Positions 34,809 to 46,372 of a DNA stretch of 64,000 nt are shown piece after piece. The stretch spans positions 1-64,000 of the forward strand of contig JANQBS010000139.1 in assembly GCA_033085395.1 (NCBI GenBank), read 5' to 3'. Below the pieces are notes generated by a model. It had not been told where the DNA came from. It saw only the letters and a program-made list of their open reading frames with translations, and did not search any database. A program made the translations under genes and the position numbers. Position 1 is the first letter of the stretch. The number at the start of each line of letters is the position of its first letter. This stretch comes from Xanthoparmelia taractica. Taxonomy: Eukaryota; Ascomycota; Lecanoromycetes; Lecanorales; Parmeliaceae.

Positions 34809-35281
34809 AGTGGGTTACTGAAGCGCAAGTAAGGCGAGAGGTAGGAGGACCAACCGTCCTTAGGCGGTGGTTGACCAAAGCTATTCAAGGTGGTCGCATA
34901 GAGAGAGGCTCGTGAAAGTTTCTCGGTGCAATATCCGCAAGTGGAGCGACTGAACAGAACCCTCGGTGTAGCTGGAGGATGCGAAGGAAACAATAATCAC
35001 ACAAATGCTGAACAAGGGCGAAGCCAATTCCAAAGGTTCCAAGTCCGCAGCGGGTGAACATAAATCCGGCAGAGATTTGCTAGCCTGTTTAGAATTAGTA
35101 TTATCCGAAGTAATGCCGCCGCTTCAAGCGTCGAGTCATCGCCAAGCAGAAAAGTGACGAGTCCGATGCGCATCCTGGTGATCCCAATTATGCACTCGCC
35201 TCCTGAGTTCCATCTCTTTCAGGTATCATAGCATGAGCGTTCAACTAGAAAGTTCTGTGACCGGACTGCTAATGCTTTCCC
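34809..35281. other. CTR9 upstream region
   Basis: Spacer of 473 bp holding the CTR9 promoter and the 3' end of the minus-strand acyltransferase. No gene. Confidence 0.5.
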
Positions 35282-36620
35282 TCATCCACGACCGCCTAGA
35301 TTATCGTAACGAACCATATTCCAAAGCTTCGCCAGAACGTTGAAAACAAGAGCAAAAGCAGCCAGCACTACGAAAATCTGCCCAACCTCATACCAATGCG
35401 TCAACTTTACTTCAGTCTCAATGAAACCTGCTCCTTTCAGAGCCTGGGTACCTGAGTTGCCGTTCATCGCAGGCTCTTCTTCTGAGTCGTGACCGTCGTC
35501 TGCAGGAAAGCGACCGTTTTGGGCAAAGTACTCCAGCAACTGTTCTTTTTCCTGCCATTGGTTCCTGAGCCACAGGTCGAACTGCTGGTGATCATTAATA
35601 GGGATCGAGGAAACAGCAATACGTCTCCAGTACATATTGACAGACTTTGGGGGCCGACCCTGGAAGTAGGTCGAGCGGAGCGTGAATATGTCTTGGCCAA
35701 AGCTTCCTCGGCTGGTAGATTGTCAACATCTGCCACAAAGGAAAAAGATCAATGACTTACGGTATGCCCTCGTACGCCAAAGTACAGTCATAAACCCAGT
35801 CAACCGTGTCCTTTAGCTCCTGCAGGCAGTACAGCAAGCCCGTACTCCTTGGTAATAATTGATGTTCCAGATTCTTGATTCCTTGCTTATCAGCCCATCT
35901 CTGACTTTGGTTCCTAGTATTTGCCGAGAGGTTTGTTCCTTCGGGGAATATTATTAACCACATCGGGTCCAACGACTTGATCCCCGATATCCCTGACATT
36001 GGACCACCATGGCGTCCCTTGACGAGTTTCTGTAACCGATGCTGTAGCCGTGCCTTGTCCTTTGCCCAATTACGCGCCATAAAGATGAAGCCGTAGAACA
36101 TCATGCCAGGACCAACGAAGGGAATATATTTCAACGACTCTTTAAGGATGATGTAGACGTGACCATGCATTCTGCTCGTGTATGCCACCCACCAAAGGTA
36201 CAACCATTCAGTGTAGATTTGATGATTTGCTATCATGACCAATCTTTCCGGGAAGAGAGTCTCGAGTCGTCCATCCTTGGTCTGTAGCAACTGTCCTCGG
36301 ACACTTTTGTCCCCACTGACCCTTATGACTGTTGGACTGAACCACGCGGTTGTTGTGGTAGCGACAAGCCCAAAAGACTGCTTGGTAAGAGCCATATAAG
36401 CATAGTAGTAGTCCTTGTTGAAGAGGTAGAGAGGGGAACCAAGAATTTGGGTAAAATGTATGGTGAAAATGCAAGCGTTGATCCATGTTGTAAATGCTGC
36501 CAAACGGAGAAGCTGGACCGATCTTCCATGTTTAATTCGACCACCAGGATGTGGTTCTGCTGCCTTGCCTGCGCTTCCGGCGCCGAGGTCAGGTATGGGT
36601 TCTGGGATTGCTTGGCTCAT
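35282..36620 (-). CDS. Membrane acyltransferase, lysocardiolipin/AGPAT-like
   Basis: Exons 36620-35761 and 35711-35282, 429 residues; the intron is 49 bp and rejoins YEGIP to RGSFGQDIFTLRS. PlsC-type acyltransferase of the group that includes yeast Cst26/Psi1 and animal LCLAT1, which re-acylate lysophospholipids in the ER. Motifs in order: NHQIYTEWLYLWW (block I, normally HxxxxD), GMMFYGFIFMARNW (block II), IIFPEGTNLSANTR (block III), LLPRSTGL (block IV). Hydrophobic segments lie near 35-60 and 75-95, and a C-terminal helix VGQIFVVLAAFALVFNVLAK is present. The catalytic aspartate of block I is glutamate here. It shares a divergent promoter with the NADH kinase gene. Confidence 0.88.
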
Positions 36621-37060
36621 GATGCTCTCGATCCGTTTGCAGTACGCTCACCGTTGTCCAGATTGGCTGTACAACAGAGAAAGAACACAAGGGCAGCAAT
36701 GCTTATGGGACGGAGAAGACGTAAAGAAGGTCAATGTGTATGTCTGCAGCTTTATTCAGCGCGTGACGGTTATCATCACTTGGTGTTGCAGATAGCCCCA
36801 TATTCCAGGGGAGGATGATGGGTTACCAAACAATGCATTCAAATGACGCTTCCTTATGCTGGTTATGAGAGACGTTTAGGATGAAGTGGCCATAAGGGGA
36901 TGTCCTGACCCGGCATCGTCATATTTCAAACAGCAGCCTGGAGAGAGATAAGGCTGAATGCCAAGGCTGGGAATGTTTATGGTGTCACAGCAAGCGTCAA
37001 TATATACATGGACAACTCAGCTTTTCTAAATTGTATTGTGTTTTGTCTTTCTAGATCCTC
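36621..37060. promoter_or_regulatory. Divergent promoter region
   Basis: 440 bp between the start codons of the acyltransferase (minus) and the NADH kinase (plus). Both promoters must lie here. No unambiguous TATA or factor site picked out by eye. Confidence 0.5.
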
Positions 37061-38489
37061 ATGAAGGTTCCTCGGCGAAGAATATGTACTTTAGTATGCC
37101 ATAGACCATTCTCAAGCACACCTTCAAGGCGCGAGATTAGGCATTTACTGGACCTCCCAGATCGCATACAGCCCGGCTATCACGGTTAGTGAAGCCACAT
37201 ATATAGATGCGATCTTGTTACTCACACTGGCAGAGACAAAGGATAATGACCTCTTATCTCTCCGGTGGCCTTCCCCGCCAAGAAATATATTACTGGTGAA
37301 GAAAGAAAATACGCCTGAGACTACAGACGCGGTCCTAGAGTTCGCTAAGTATGCTCAGCATTCATGCCCTTTCACATAAGATGACGTTGACCGACTGAGC
37401 AGACATGTCCACGCAACTTACCCTTCAATATCGTTTATGCTTGAGCCCACACCGGCATACGAACTCCACTCTTCCCTTCCCTTCCCACTTTACACAATAC
37501 CACGGGAAACCACCGCTACATTGAACGGTGTATGCCTCTCTTCCCTTCTCTCCCAAAAAGTTGACTTAACTACAACCTTCGGTGGCGATGGAACTATCCT
37601 CCATGCCTCCTCCCTCTTCGCTACTGCGCCCTCCGTCCCGCCTATACTCTCCTTCAGCATGGGCACTCTTGGATTTCTCAATGAATGGAAATTCCCTGAG
37701 CATAAGAGAGCTTTCAGGGAGCTCTACATATCCGGCGCGCATTCGTCTCGACATTCCATACTCTCACCCGAAAATGCTGCAGCCTCACCTCACGTTTCCC
37801 ACAGCGCCACCCGTACAATCCAATCGAAAGAAGCTTGGCCGCCCAACCTAGGTGCCTCACTGGGCCCGACCCGCGCAGCCCGAGTTCTCCTTCGCAACCG
37901 CCTCCGCGTCGCTATAACATCACCAAACGGAGAAGTCATAGCACCTACTGCCCTCCACGCGCTGAACGAAGTCATCCTCCACCGCGGAGCCTCCCCGCAC
38001 CTAACACACCTTACAATCTCAATATCTGGCCGTATCCTAACGTCTACCTCAGCTGATGGCCTCATAATCAGCACGCCTACAGGATCAACTGCGTATTCTC
38101 TCAGTGCTGGAGGGAGTATCGTGCATCCGTTGGTCAAAGGCTTAGTAATAACGCCTATATGTGCGCGGAGTCTGAGTTTCAGACCACTAGTACTACCAGC
38201 AGAGGCGGTCATTGAAGTCACAGTTAGCGGCAGGGGAAAACAGGGAGTAGGCGTTAGTATAGATGGAGTAGACCAGGAAAAGGGGGTGGGATCTGGGATG
38301 GGGTTGAGAGTTTGGGGTGAGGGTGTTGGGAGGAAAGGAGAACTGGGGGAGGAAGGTGAAGGCTGGATGGGAGGTGTGCCGTGTGTAATGAGAGGTAGTG
38401 GCCGAGAGGGAGCGAGCGGGGATGAAGGGTGGGTTGGGGGATTGAACGGGTTATTGAAGTTCAACTACCCCTTTGGGGAAGAGGGCTAA
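37061..38489 (+). CDS. POS5: Mitochondrial NAD(H) kinase, POS5 type
   Basis: Exons 37061-37184, 37234-37348 and 37403-38489, 441 residues. Phosphorylates NADH/NAD to give NADPH/NADP in the mitochondrial matrix. The N-terminus MKVPRRRICTLVCHRPFSST is basic, Ser/Arg-rich and free of acid, like a mitochondrial presequence. Kinase motifs: NILLVKKEN near 60, FGGDGTILHASSLF at about 138-151 (GGDGT), SFSMGTLGFLNEW, LNEVILHRG, SADGLIISTPTGSTAYSLSAGG. After the conserved SIDG the sequence carries a Gly/Glu-rich insertion of about 60 residues (KGVGSGMGLRVWGEGVGRKG) before a final LLKFNYPF. The two upstream exons were assembled by splice signals and restore the conserved family N-terminus. A further non-coding exon ending at the CTAG before 37054 is possible. 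Confidence 0.9.
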
Positions 38490-40882
38490 AAGTAATATGT
38501 AACGGTTTTACCGAAGAAGGCATATGCTCACTGGCTTAACCCCACCGTAAAAAGTGTGCTGACGCCATCATGGCAGACCCTCTTCCTTGCCTTTCAACGT
38601 TCAGCGTTGACTCATCCACTGCTACCATAGCGCGGTGTCCCAACACCATCGATGATGCGAAACTTTCTCGTATACGCACGCTAGAACCAGTCAACGCAGC
38701 TCTGGTCCGGGCAGAATGTTCTCAGAGGAGCCCACTTTGAAACCGAGCATTATATCTATACACCGCCAGTGCGTAACGCGCATCCTCAGCTTTACCACGC
38801 ATATCTGATTGAACCCCTTTCTAGACCGGAGTCGCTGATGAAGAGAGGAGAAGAGAAATACAAGGGAAGAGACTGCTCGGCGTTGTCTTGAGGCCTTGCC
38901 AAGGAAAGAGGGAGAAAGGTAAGAGTTCCAGAGACTCTGCTATCGATTCTCATCGTTGAATTCTAACGACAGGTTCAAAATTCGTCGAATTCTACCATAT
39001 TCCGGCAACTACGGTCCTACAAATCACCGTCGAGATCCGTACGCTAATCATCATCACACAAAACCCCCTGCTATTCCAAGCGCCCAAGAAGAAAGCTATG
39101 AGCTCCCATATAAAAATGCTCCATCTAGACAAACGTGGTCTAAAACCTCGAGCATCCTTCCCAACGCCCATCTCAGTCCCAACTCACCCCCTTCTCCCCC
39201 TTCCTTCTCTTCCCCCTTTCCCCAACCCACGCCCATCAGTCCATCACTCCCTCCTGCCCCAAAAGTCCCTCTGAACGGATTCCTCCTGCTCACGCCTCCC
39301 TCTCCCCCCATCCATTCTCCGTATCTCCTCATCCGGTCTCCTTGTCTCCTCGCCTTCTGGCTTGCTCATATAATGTGACATCAGCGTCCGCACCACCACA
39401 CTCATTACCCAGCACATACATCACCCCACCCAAACCAAATCACCAAGGGCTGCACATGATCGTCATGAAGCCGGACCGTCGGACGTTTAAGCCCTACCTC
39501 ACTCCACCAGCAGACCAGCAGAATAAGTGGGGTCATTGGTGATGGTGATGGTGCAGAGTGTGTGTTTGGGTTCGGGTTGGGTGGTGCTGATGCTGATGCG
39601 GCTGTAATTGTGGGCACAGCAAGTGAGGAAATGGTAGATGAAGCGCCTATATCTAGACCAGTCAGTAATGGGTTGTAAGAACGCTACGTTGTGTATTAGC
39701 AAATGAGAAAGAGGAAGAGTAGGGGAAGGGGAAGGGAACTGGGGAGGGATTTGATTGAACTGGGCTCCACCAACGGGCCTCGCTTACGCTCCACTGGGAA
39801 ATTCATTTCAAGGAGGAGGAGAAGAAGAACAAGAACAAGAAGAAAAGTAATAATAATGATAGCGTTGCAGAGTTTCGCCATGAGCGAAAGCCGAAATGCT
39901 CGGTAGGTTCGGAGCCCGGTGAGAGGTAAGGAAAGATGACAGGGTTCGCCATGGGCGCGGGAAAGAAGGCATAAATGGTATTCAGAGATCAAAAATTCAT
40001 CATATACTGAGTATGTATATCACAATAGAGAGAGCTGGATTCTTTGAACCCCGACTCGAGGAGAAAGAAGACAATGCGAAGCAAGCAAGTCATTGATCGA
40101 TCGATCGAAAGGGAAGAGAACAGAGACAGAGACAGAGACAGAGACAGAGACAGACAGAGACAGAGACAGAGACAGAGACAGAGGAACAAACCTACCTATA
40201 TATCGTCCCACAAGCACAGCCCACACAGCGCGGCCCTGGACCCGGGTGATCGTACTGTGCGTGCATTGTTGCATCGTTGCTGGGTAGGTAAGAGGGTCAC
40301 GTATCCTCCACGTATTCTCTTAACGCAGTAAGAGATCTTGATAGCAAAGACAAAAGAGCAGAATACAACTTGCGCAGATATACTTCAACGAGATTTGAAT
40401 TGAAACAAGGCAAACAGGACATGGATAGCACGCTGCTCTGATATAGTGGTTTGAAGTAATAGGTTTTGTGGGGGTAGTAGTCTAGATATATAGACCAATC
40501 ATCACGCGAACTATGTGACTCAAGTGCTGAAAAAAAGTGCTGTAACCTGAGCTCTGAATCATTTCCGTCTCTTCATCCATCCAGACGTGATATGCAGGCA
40601 TAAAACACCCTCCCCTGATTGCATTGTATGAGCGTGGAGGAAGATGTCTCGGGTTTCGAGAGCATGCTAAAAAAAAAAGCCTCCGGACGCTCAGGTATCA
40701 TCATGTAAAAGCCTTTCCCCGTTTTAGTAAATGTGAACTGTGAGCAGCACCTGGTGGGTGATGCACTGCGATGAGTCAATGTCAAGAAGCGCCCCGGACT
40801 CCGGTCTAAAGTTGTTCATGGCGAACATGCCATTGGAGCCATGATACATGTTTCGATAGCTGGGTTCGGTTATATGAAAGCT
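38490..40882. other. Intergenic, 2.4 kb, simple repeats only
   Basis: No supported gene between the convergent NADH kinase and CLA4. It holds C/T-rich tracts near 39180-39350, AAGAAC/AAGAAG repeats near 39810-39850 and the GAGACA microsatellite (listed). Part is the CLA4 3' UTR. Confidence 0.55.
40122..40182. repeat. AGAGAC hexanucleotide microsatellite
   Basis: About ten tandem AGAGAC units with one 2-bp slip near 40154. It produces artificial Arg/Asp/Gln or Leu/Ser repeat frames on both strands. Confidence 0.9.
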
Positions 40883-43800
40883 TCAGTGTTTAGAAGCAGT
40901 GCGAAACTTCAGCATGTCAACCAAGCTAGCCAGGCTGCATCCTCCGCGTTTGAGGAAGTCACCGGCTAAGATCTCTTGGGCAGTGGCGCGATTCGTAACG
41001 TCAACGGTCAAACATTGGCTTAAGAAAACCTTGAGCTCACGGCTGAGTTTGTCAGGATTTTTGAGAGTAGGCGTGCCATTGGTAGCGATTAGAAAAAGGG
41101 CTTTGAGCGGCTCCTCGTTGAGGTAAGGGGGCTCGGACTCGATCATCTCAATGGCCATGATACCCAGAGACCACATGTCGACTTTGCTGTCATATTCCTT
41201 TTGCTTGACGACTTCGGGGGCCATCCAATAAGGCGTACCGACCATAGTAGCGCGCTTGGATTTTTGGTCCGTGAGCTTGGCGCAGAAACCAAAATCGGCT
41301 GGGAGCGTTGATTTAGTATGAAGCAGTGGGCAGGATGTATTAGAAAACTCACTGATCTTGACGTTCCCACGGGCATCAAGAAGGACATTGTCAGACTTGA
41401 TGTCGCGATGGATGATGTTTTGGCTGTGGAGATGGGCGAGACCTTTGCAAGTCTTCAAGAAGGTCAGCGGTCTTCAAGCAGTACTGTGATCGCAGCCAGC
41501 ATACCTCATTGCAGATGGTAGAGATCTGTGCCTCTGTGATATGAGGGTTGTTGTCAATGACATCGGTTAATGCTCCACCCTCCATAAACTCCATAACTAC
41601 CCACAGCTCGTTGTTGCCCTCCTGCAGGAATGAATCCAAGAAGTTGACAATGTTGGGGTGTGAGCTCTCCTTCATGACAATAATCTCATTGACAATCAAC
41701 TCTTTCCGCGGTTGATTGCGAAGATCCATCTGCTTGATGGCAACCTGTGACTTGCCTCCCATCGTCTTGTACAGACGCTTGGCAACAGGCGAGATGGCAT
41801 TTTCTTGGATTTTAGCAACATAGACCGATCCAGAGGCACCTTGGCCGATTTTCTTCTGTTTGCTATACGATAGCTGAGGGTCATCCTTCGACACCACTTG
41901 TTTCAACTTCTCCATGACCTGGCTTTCAGTCATGCTCGACATGCGCACCTCCTTCTTATGAGCAGCGGCCGGAGGTTTACCAGTCAGTGCCATCTCGGCT
42001 TGTTTGTGGGGTTTGGAGGCATCTGGAGCTGGTGCTCCCATAGGCTGCTTGACGTTCAGAGGCGCTACAGGTGGGACTGCTCCAGGCAGACGTGTTGGGG
42101 GTTGTGCGCGAGGAGCGCCATTGGGCTGAGCGCCATTTGTGCGTACGTGGTTTGCTGGAGGCTGGTTACGGTCATTACCATTTAGCTGAGGGCGTGCACC
42201 AGGCGATGGTTGGCGCTGCTGTTCTGGCTTGCCTTGTGGGCGGAGGGAGGGATGCTGATTCGGAGGAGATGGGGAATGTGACGAAGATGGCTTCTGGGCG
42301 TAAGGAGCTCGCGGTGCTGGTGGTATATTTCCATTGACACCATTAGGCGCCTGAGGGGCCATACGCTGAGCAGTCGGTCCTCTCGACGAGCCTTGTGGTT
42401 GCTGGCGAGTACGGTCGGGACCTGGCGCGGAAGGGGGACTTCTGGTAGGATTGTATCGACTATCTGCTGGAGGATCGCTAACTCCACCACCATATCCGCC
42501 AATCTCTTGCTTCGCCATTGGGGTGCGTGTCTTGGGAATTGCTGCATTGTAGGCTTCTTGATCACGACGGTTCTGTTCCGCCTCAGCCTTTGCGCGTTGC
42601 TCGCGCTCACGCTGCTCTTTGGCTGCCTTGATCTTGCGAGCTTCTTCCTCCATAGCGCGACGCATTTCATGGTCCATGCCCATCTTATTATTCTGTTCAA
42701 TTGCTCGCTCGTTACCGGAAATGTTGCGCTGCGAGTTAGGAGTCCCCGTTCGCGAGTTTGGCGAGTTTTCTTTAGGCGAACGCTGCAATTGTCCGTACAC
42801 TCCCATTGGGTTCGACCCGCTCGGCGGTGGTGGTCTTGGTGGTGCGATCGCAGTGCCTCCTCCTCCATGGCCGAGCTGCATGTTTTTATTTGTGGTAATA
42901 GGTGGCGTGGGCGTTAGACTAGGATAAGCTTCGGGGTTCTCCTGGCGCTTCGTGATATCAGAGTAGAATTCGAGAACCTCGATGACTGCTTGGGGGTGCT
43001 TTTTGTAGTCTTCCTTCGTAATGGCCGAAGCGGTGAGTAGACGTTCCCATTCTGTCGGTAGCCCGACGAAAGAGCCGTTGACGGGGTCAAAGCCGACGTG
43101 AACGCGGTGTGAGAAATTGGTTGGGTTGCTGACACCGCCCATACCAGGGCAACGATTGTAGATGGCGTCGATCCATTCATAGATCTCATCGTCTGTCTCG
43201 AGTTGGCAAATGACCGTCTTCTGGGGAAGCTCACGAATAGCCACAGGACTTGCGCCTGGGTTTATGCCAGCATTTGCGACCCGTGTGATCTCGAAAGACA
43301 GGCGAGTATTCTCGCTTCGAGAAACATTGGTTACATCTTTCAGCTGGATACTCGTGCTGACCTTGCCATCCTGACTTTTCTGTATGTCGAGCTTGAACGA
43401 GCGAAGGACAAGATATCTCTGTTTCCATAGCAAGCCCTCCTTGCAACGAGCCGGCCCTTCCTTCAATATAGCCACACCACCGATTCCTTCATTATTCATG
43501 GCAGATGTAGAGCGAGGAAGGGAGGATGTATGGGAGAGATCGTTCATGGAACGCCCCGCTGATGACTGTGAATGCAGGCTCAGTTGAGACATATTTCCAG
43601 GGATTCCGACAGTGGAAGGCATCAGGTTGAGGCGCGGACGATCAGTAGGAGGGCGAGGTGCAGGCCCTGGGTTCATGAATTGGCCGGGCCCATAGAGACT
43701 GTGGAGCCATGATATGTTAGCCTGGCTACCTGGATTACGAAGTTCTAGAGCAACCAATAGTATAGCTAGAAGCTGTTGGGTCTTGAAGAGCATCCGCCAA

Positions 43801-43886
43801 GAAAGCTCTCGGGCGCCCGTTTGAGGAGTGCGGTTGGCGATGGTGGAAACTGTTAGGACTTACTGGGCGGCTTGAGAGGAAGTCAT
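40883..43886 (-). CDS. CLA4: PAK-family kinase CLA4 (PH-CRIB-kinase)
   Basis: Four exons on the minus strand: 43886-43864, 43698-41505, 41452-41353, 41298-40883, 910 residues. Cdc42/Rac-activated kinase for polarity and cytokinesis. A 23-nt first exon (MTSSQAA) is joined across a 165-bp intron with a GCTAAC branch. Domains: PH (about 83-195, WKQRYLVLRSFKLDIQK), CRIB (VSNPTNFSHRVHVGFD), a long Pro/Gln/Asn-rich linker, and the kinase from about 630. Kinase motifs: GQGASGSVYVAK, VAIKQMDL, HRDIKSDNVLL, DFGFCAKL, MVGTPYWMAPEVV, DMWSLGIMAIEM. The PH domain distinguishes CLA4 from STE20. The HRD, DFG and APE elements are intact, so it should be active. Confidence 0.93.
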
Positions 43887-44940
43887 AGCAGAGGTGTCTT
43901 AGATGACTGGGCAATAACTTTGGTCTGCCGATTGCTGGCCTTTTGGTAGAGGTTATGAGGGAGGTGGTTTATAGCGAGCACTGGGATCTACCAATCAGTT
44001 AGTGGTAAAGCATACAAGTAGTGAAAAGCCAGCAATGTACGATTGACGGAGCCGAAAGCAACAGTGTATTCGTTCTGCTCAACGTGGCTGCGGATAGACC
44101 AATACTGGTACTTTCAAACGTTGCGGTTGAGTCTAGTGAGCGCTCACTTGCGCACGAGGCCTTGATCAGGAACCCCTTGGCCCTTGAACAGCCTAGAGTC
44201 GCCGGCAAAATGGTGAACTGGGAGTATTATCGGTAGAAAAGAGCGTCTCTAGCTAGACCATAGCCAAGGAGGTGTACTTTGTGACTTGATGTTTTGTAAA
44301 TCGTGAAGGAAAGTGAGGCCTCGAAAGATGCGACGGGTATCCCGCACTACGCCTTATGGTAAGGCGGAACACATTTGGCAAGTATAGCCGACTGCCGAAC
44401 TCAATAGGAGACAAACGCGAACAGACAATCACAATAATTAGGAGATAAGATGTTGCATCTAAGACTCTTACAGTGCCTCATACAGTGACCATCATCTATA
44501 GAAACGAGGAAACCCTGTGCCACATAACACAGGTGTTGCGGTTAAATCACTTTGGCAATGAACACCAATGATAGAGGGTGTCCTCAAAGATAAGTTTGGT
44601 CACAAGTACAGACTGGATTCTTCCATCTCTAGAAGTATGCTTTACTACCCACCAAACCGTTCCAGAATGCACCAAAACGACATAATAGATATTCAAAAGC
44701 TGTTATGTCCACTCACCTAAGCCGTCTTGACCCTCTACACCCCAAACTTCTTTCTTGAAAACTGCCCAACAACTTGCATTTTCACCGTTGCGCTAATGAT
44801 CCCTAATGAGTGGTAAAAAGAGCAAGAAGAAAGCGGTGTTGTAAGGGAAGCTCGAATCAAGTTGCAGTAGAGGCGATGGTCCCAGTGTAAGGGGATATAT
44901 GAGAGCGATCCAGAATTTCCAAGACAATCTCATGCGCTGA
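43887..44940. other. CLA4 leader and spacer
   Basis: Just over 1 kb: CLA4 promoter and leader, then the 3' side of the dioxygenase gene. Short frames lack support. Confidence 0.5.
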
Positions 44941-46372
44941 TCAAGAGACCGAGAGTCCGTCCTCCGCATTGCCCTCTTTGGACAACTCGCGCAACGCCTC
45001 CAGCCTTGACTTACTCTCCACATCCAAAAATGGCCTTTCCCCAATACTAACGACCCTATGACCCAACCTCTCTCCCAACCCCTCATAATCCGGCGTCGCA
45101 GCATGATACACACTTCTGTTATCCCAAATCGCCACATCATTCGGATTCTGCCAGCGATGTCGGACTTGTAAATCATGATTATCCACGATCAGCTTCACGA
45201 ACCATTCTAGCAGCGCTTTCGATTCCCAGGGCGTCACATCGTTGACATGGTGCACGTGCTCGCCGACTGCGAAGACGGATTTCCAGCCTGTGACGGGGTT
45301 GGTGCGGATCACGGGGTGAATGGCGGAAAGTTCTTCGCCGATGTTATAGGGGGAGCCTCGGGGGGCGGAGTAGAGTTTGAAGTCATTGTTTTTGGCGCTC
45401 GCGTTGAACTTGGGCTGCGCATAAGTGGCGGTCAGGGTGTCGAGAAATTTCTGGTAAGGAGCAGAAAGACGGTCGTAGAGCTCATAGCCGGAAGCCCAGA
45501 GGGTATCTGAAGGTGATACATCGTCAGGATTGCCACAGCAGACACGGCTGGGAGGTGGGGAAATATACCTCCTCCGGTACCTGGAAGTTCGACTAGGCGC
45601 AGAATGGCATAGTCACTTGGTACCTGTGGGTATCCAAATGTTATTGACCAACGTATAAGAAGTTACGATTGGGAAGTGGTAAGGGTAGGGACTCCTACAG
45701 GTTCGAAAGTGATGTCCGAGTGCCATCCATCCTTCCCACTCTGCCTTTTCTCACCTGGTGTCAAGAATGTCCCTTTGTAGAGTCTCTTGATTTGGCGAGA
45801 GCTGATGATGCTGACCTCGTCATCTCCTCCGCCTTCGTCGCGGCCTGAATTGATGACCGGATGAATATGCAGCTTGGACGATGCTGGTTTGCCAGAGAGC
45901 TCGCCAAGACGTTGCGCGAGCTCTTTTTGAAGTGTGTCATCTAGACTATCTTGGGCACGGAAAAAGACGACACCGCGTTGGGAGACTGGTTGCAGTTGTC
46001 AGTCGACGACGCTTTACGATGAAGGGAGAAGAGCGGACTCGTAATGGCCAGATCTCTGATCAGCTCATCAGAGTTGGGAGCTTTGAGCCACTCGGCAAGG
46101 TTCGCTTCTGGAAATTCTTTGCCAATGACTGGAGTCACGTCGAAGGATTTGAACTGCTGGAGGGCGCCTTTGAGCTGCAATGGAGGATGGGTAGACGAGT
46201 GATGCGTTGATTCATGAACTACTTCCGCTTCGCCATTGGAGACTACTGCAGCATGCTCTTTAGCGTTGCTGTTTAAATCCGTTGAAGTCTGCGTGTCACC
46301 GTTCGTAGGAGGTGCTTTGGTAGGTACGGCGATCTGCGGATTAGCAGTGGTATCATCCGCATGAGGTGCCAT
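44941..46372 (-). CDS. TauD-family alpha-ketoglutarate dioxygenase
   Basis: Four exons: 46372-46039, 45985-45699, 45623-45569, 45506-44941, 413 residues. Fe(II)/2-oxoglutarate oxygenase of the TauD/TfdA family; the yeast relative Jlp1 oxidises sulfonates and sulfate esters to release sulfur. Visible: an Asn/Thr-rich leader, GVVFFRAQD, the iron ligands His and Asp in WHSDITFEPVPSDYAIL, LPGTGGDTLWASGYELYD, NPVTGWKSVF, NDVAIWDNRSVYHAA, and the distal His with the 2-oxoglutarate Arg in LGHRVVSIGERPF. All ligands are present. Introns are 53, 75 and 62 bp with CTGAC-like branches. Substrate not determined. Confidence 0.9.

Noticed and set aside
37790..38464. Minus-strand ORF of 224 codons
   Set aside because: Overlaps the conserved NAD kinase exon on the other strand; Pro/Ser-rich shadow translation.
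40122..40182. Regular short repeats that might suggest a CRISPR array
   Set aside because: A simple AGAGAC microsatellite with no spacers, in a eukaryotic genome.
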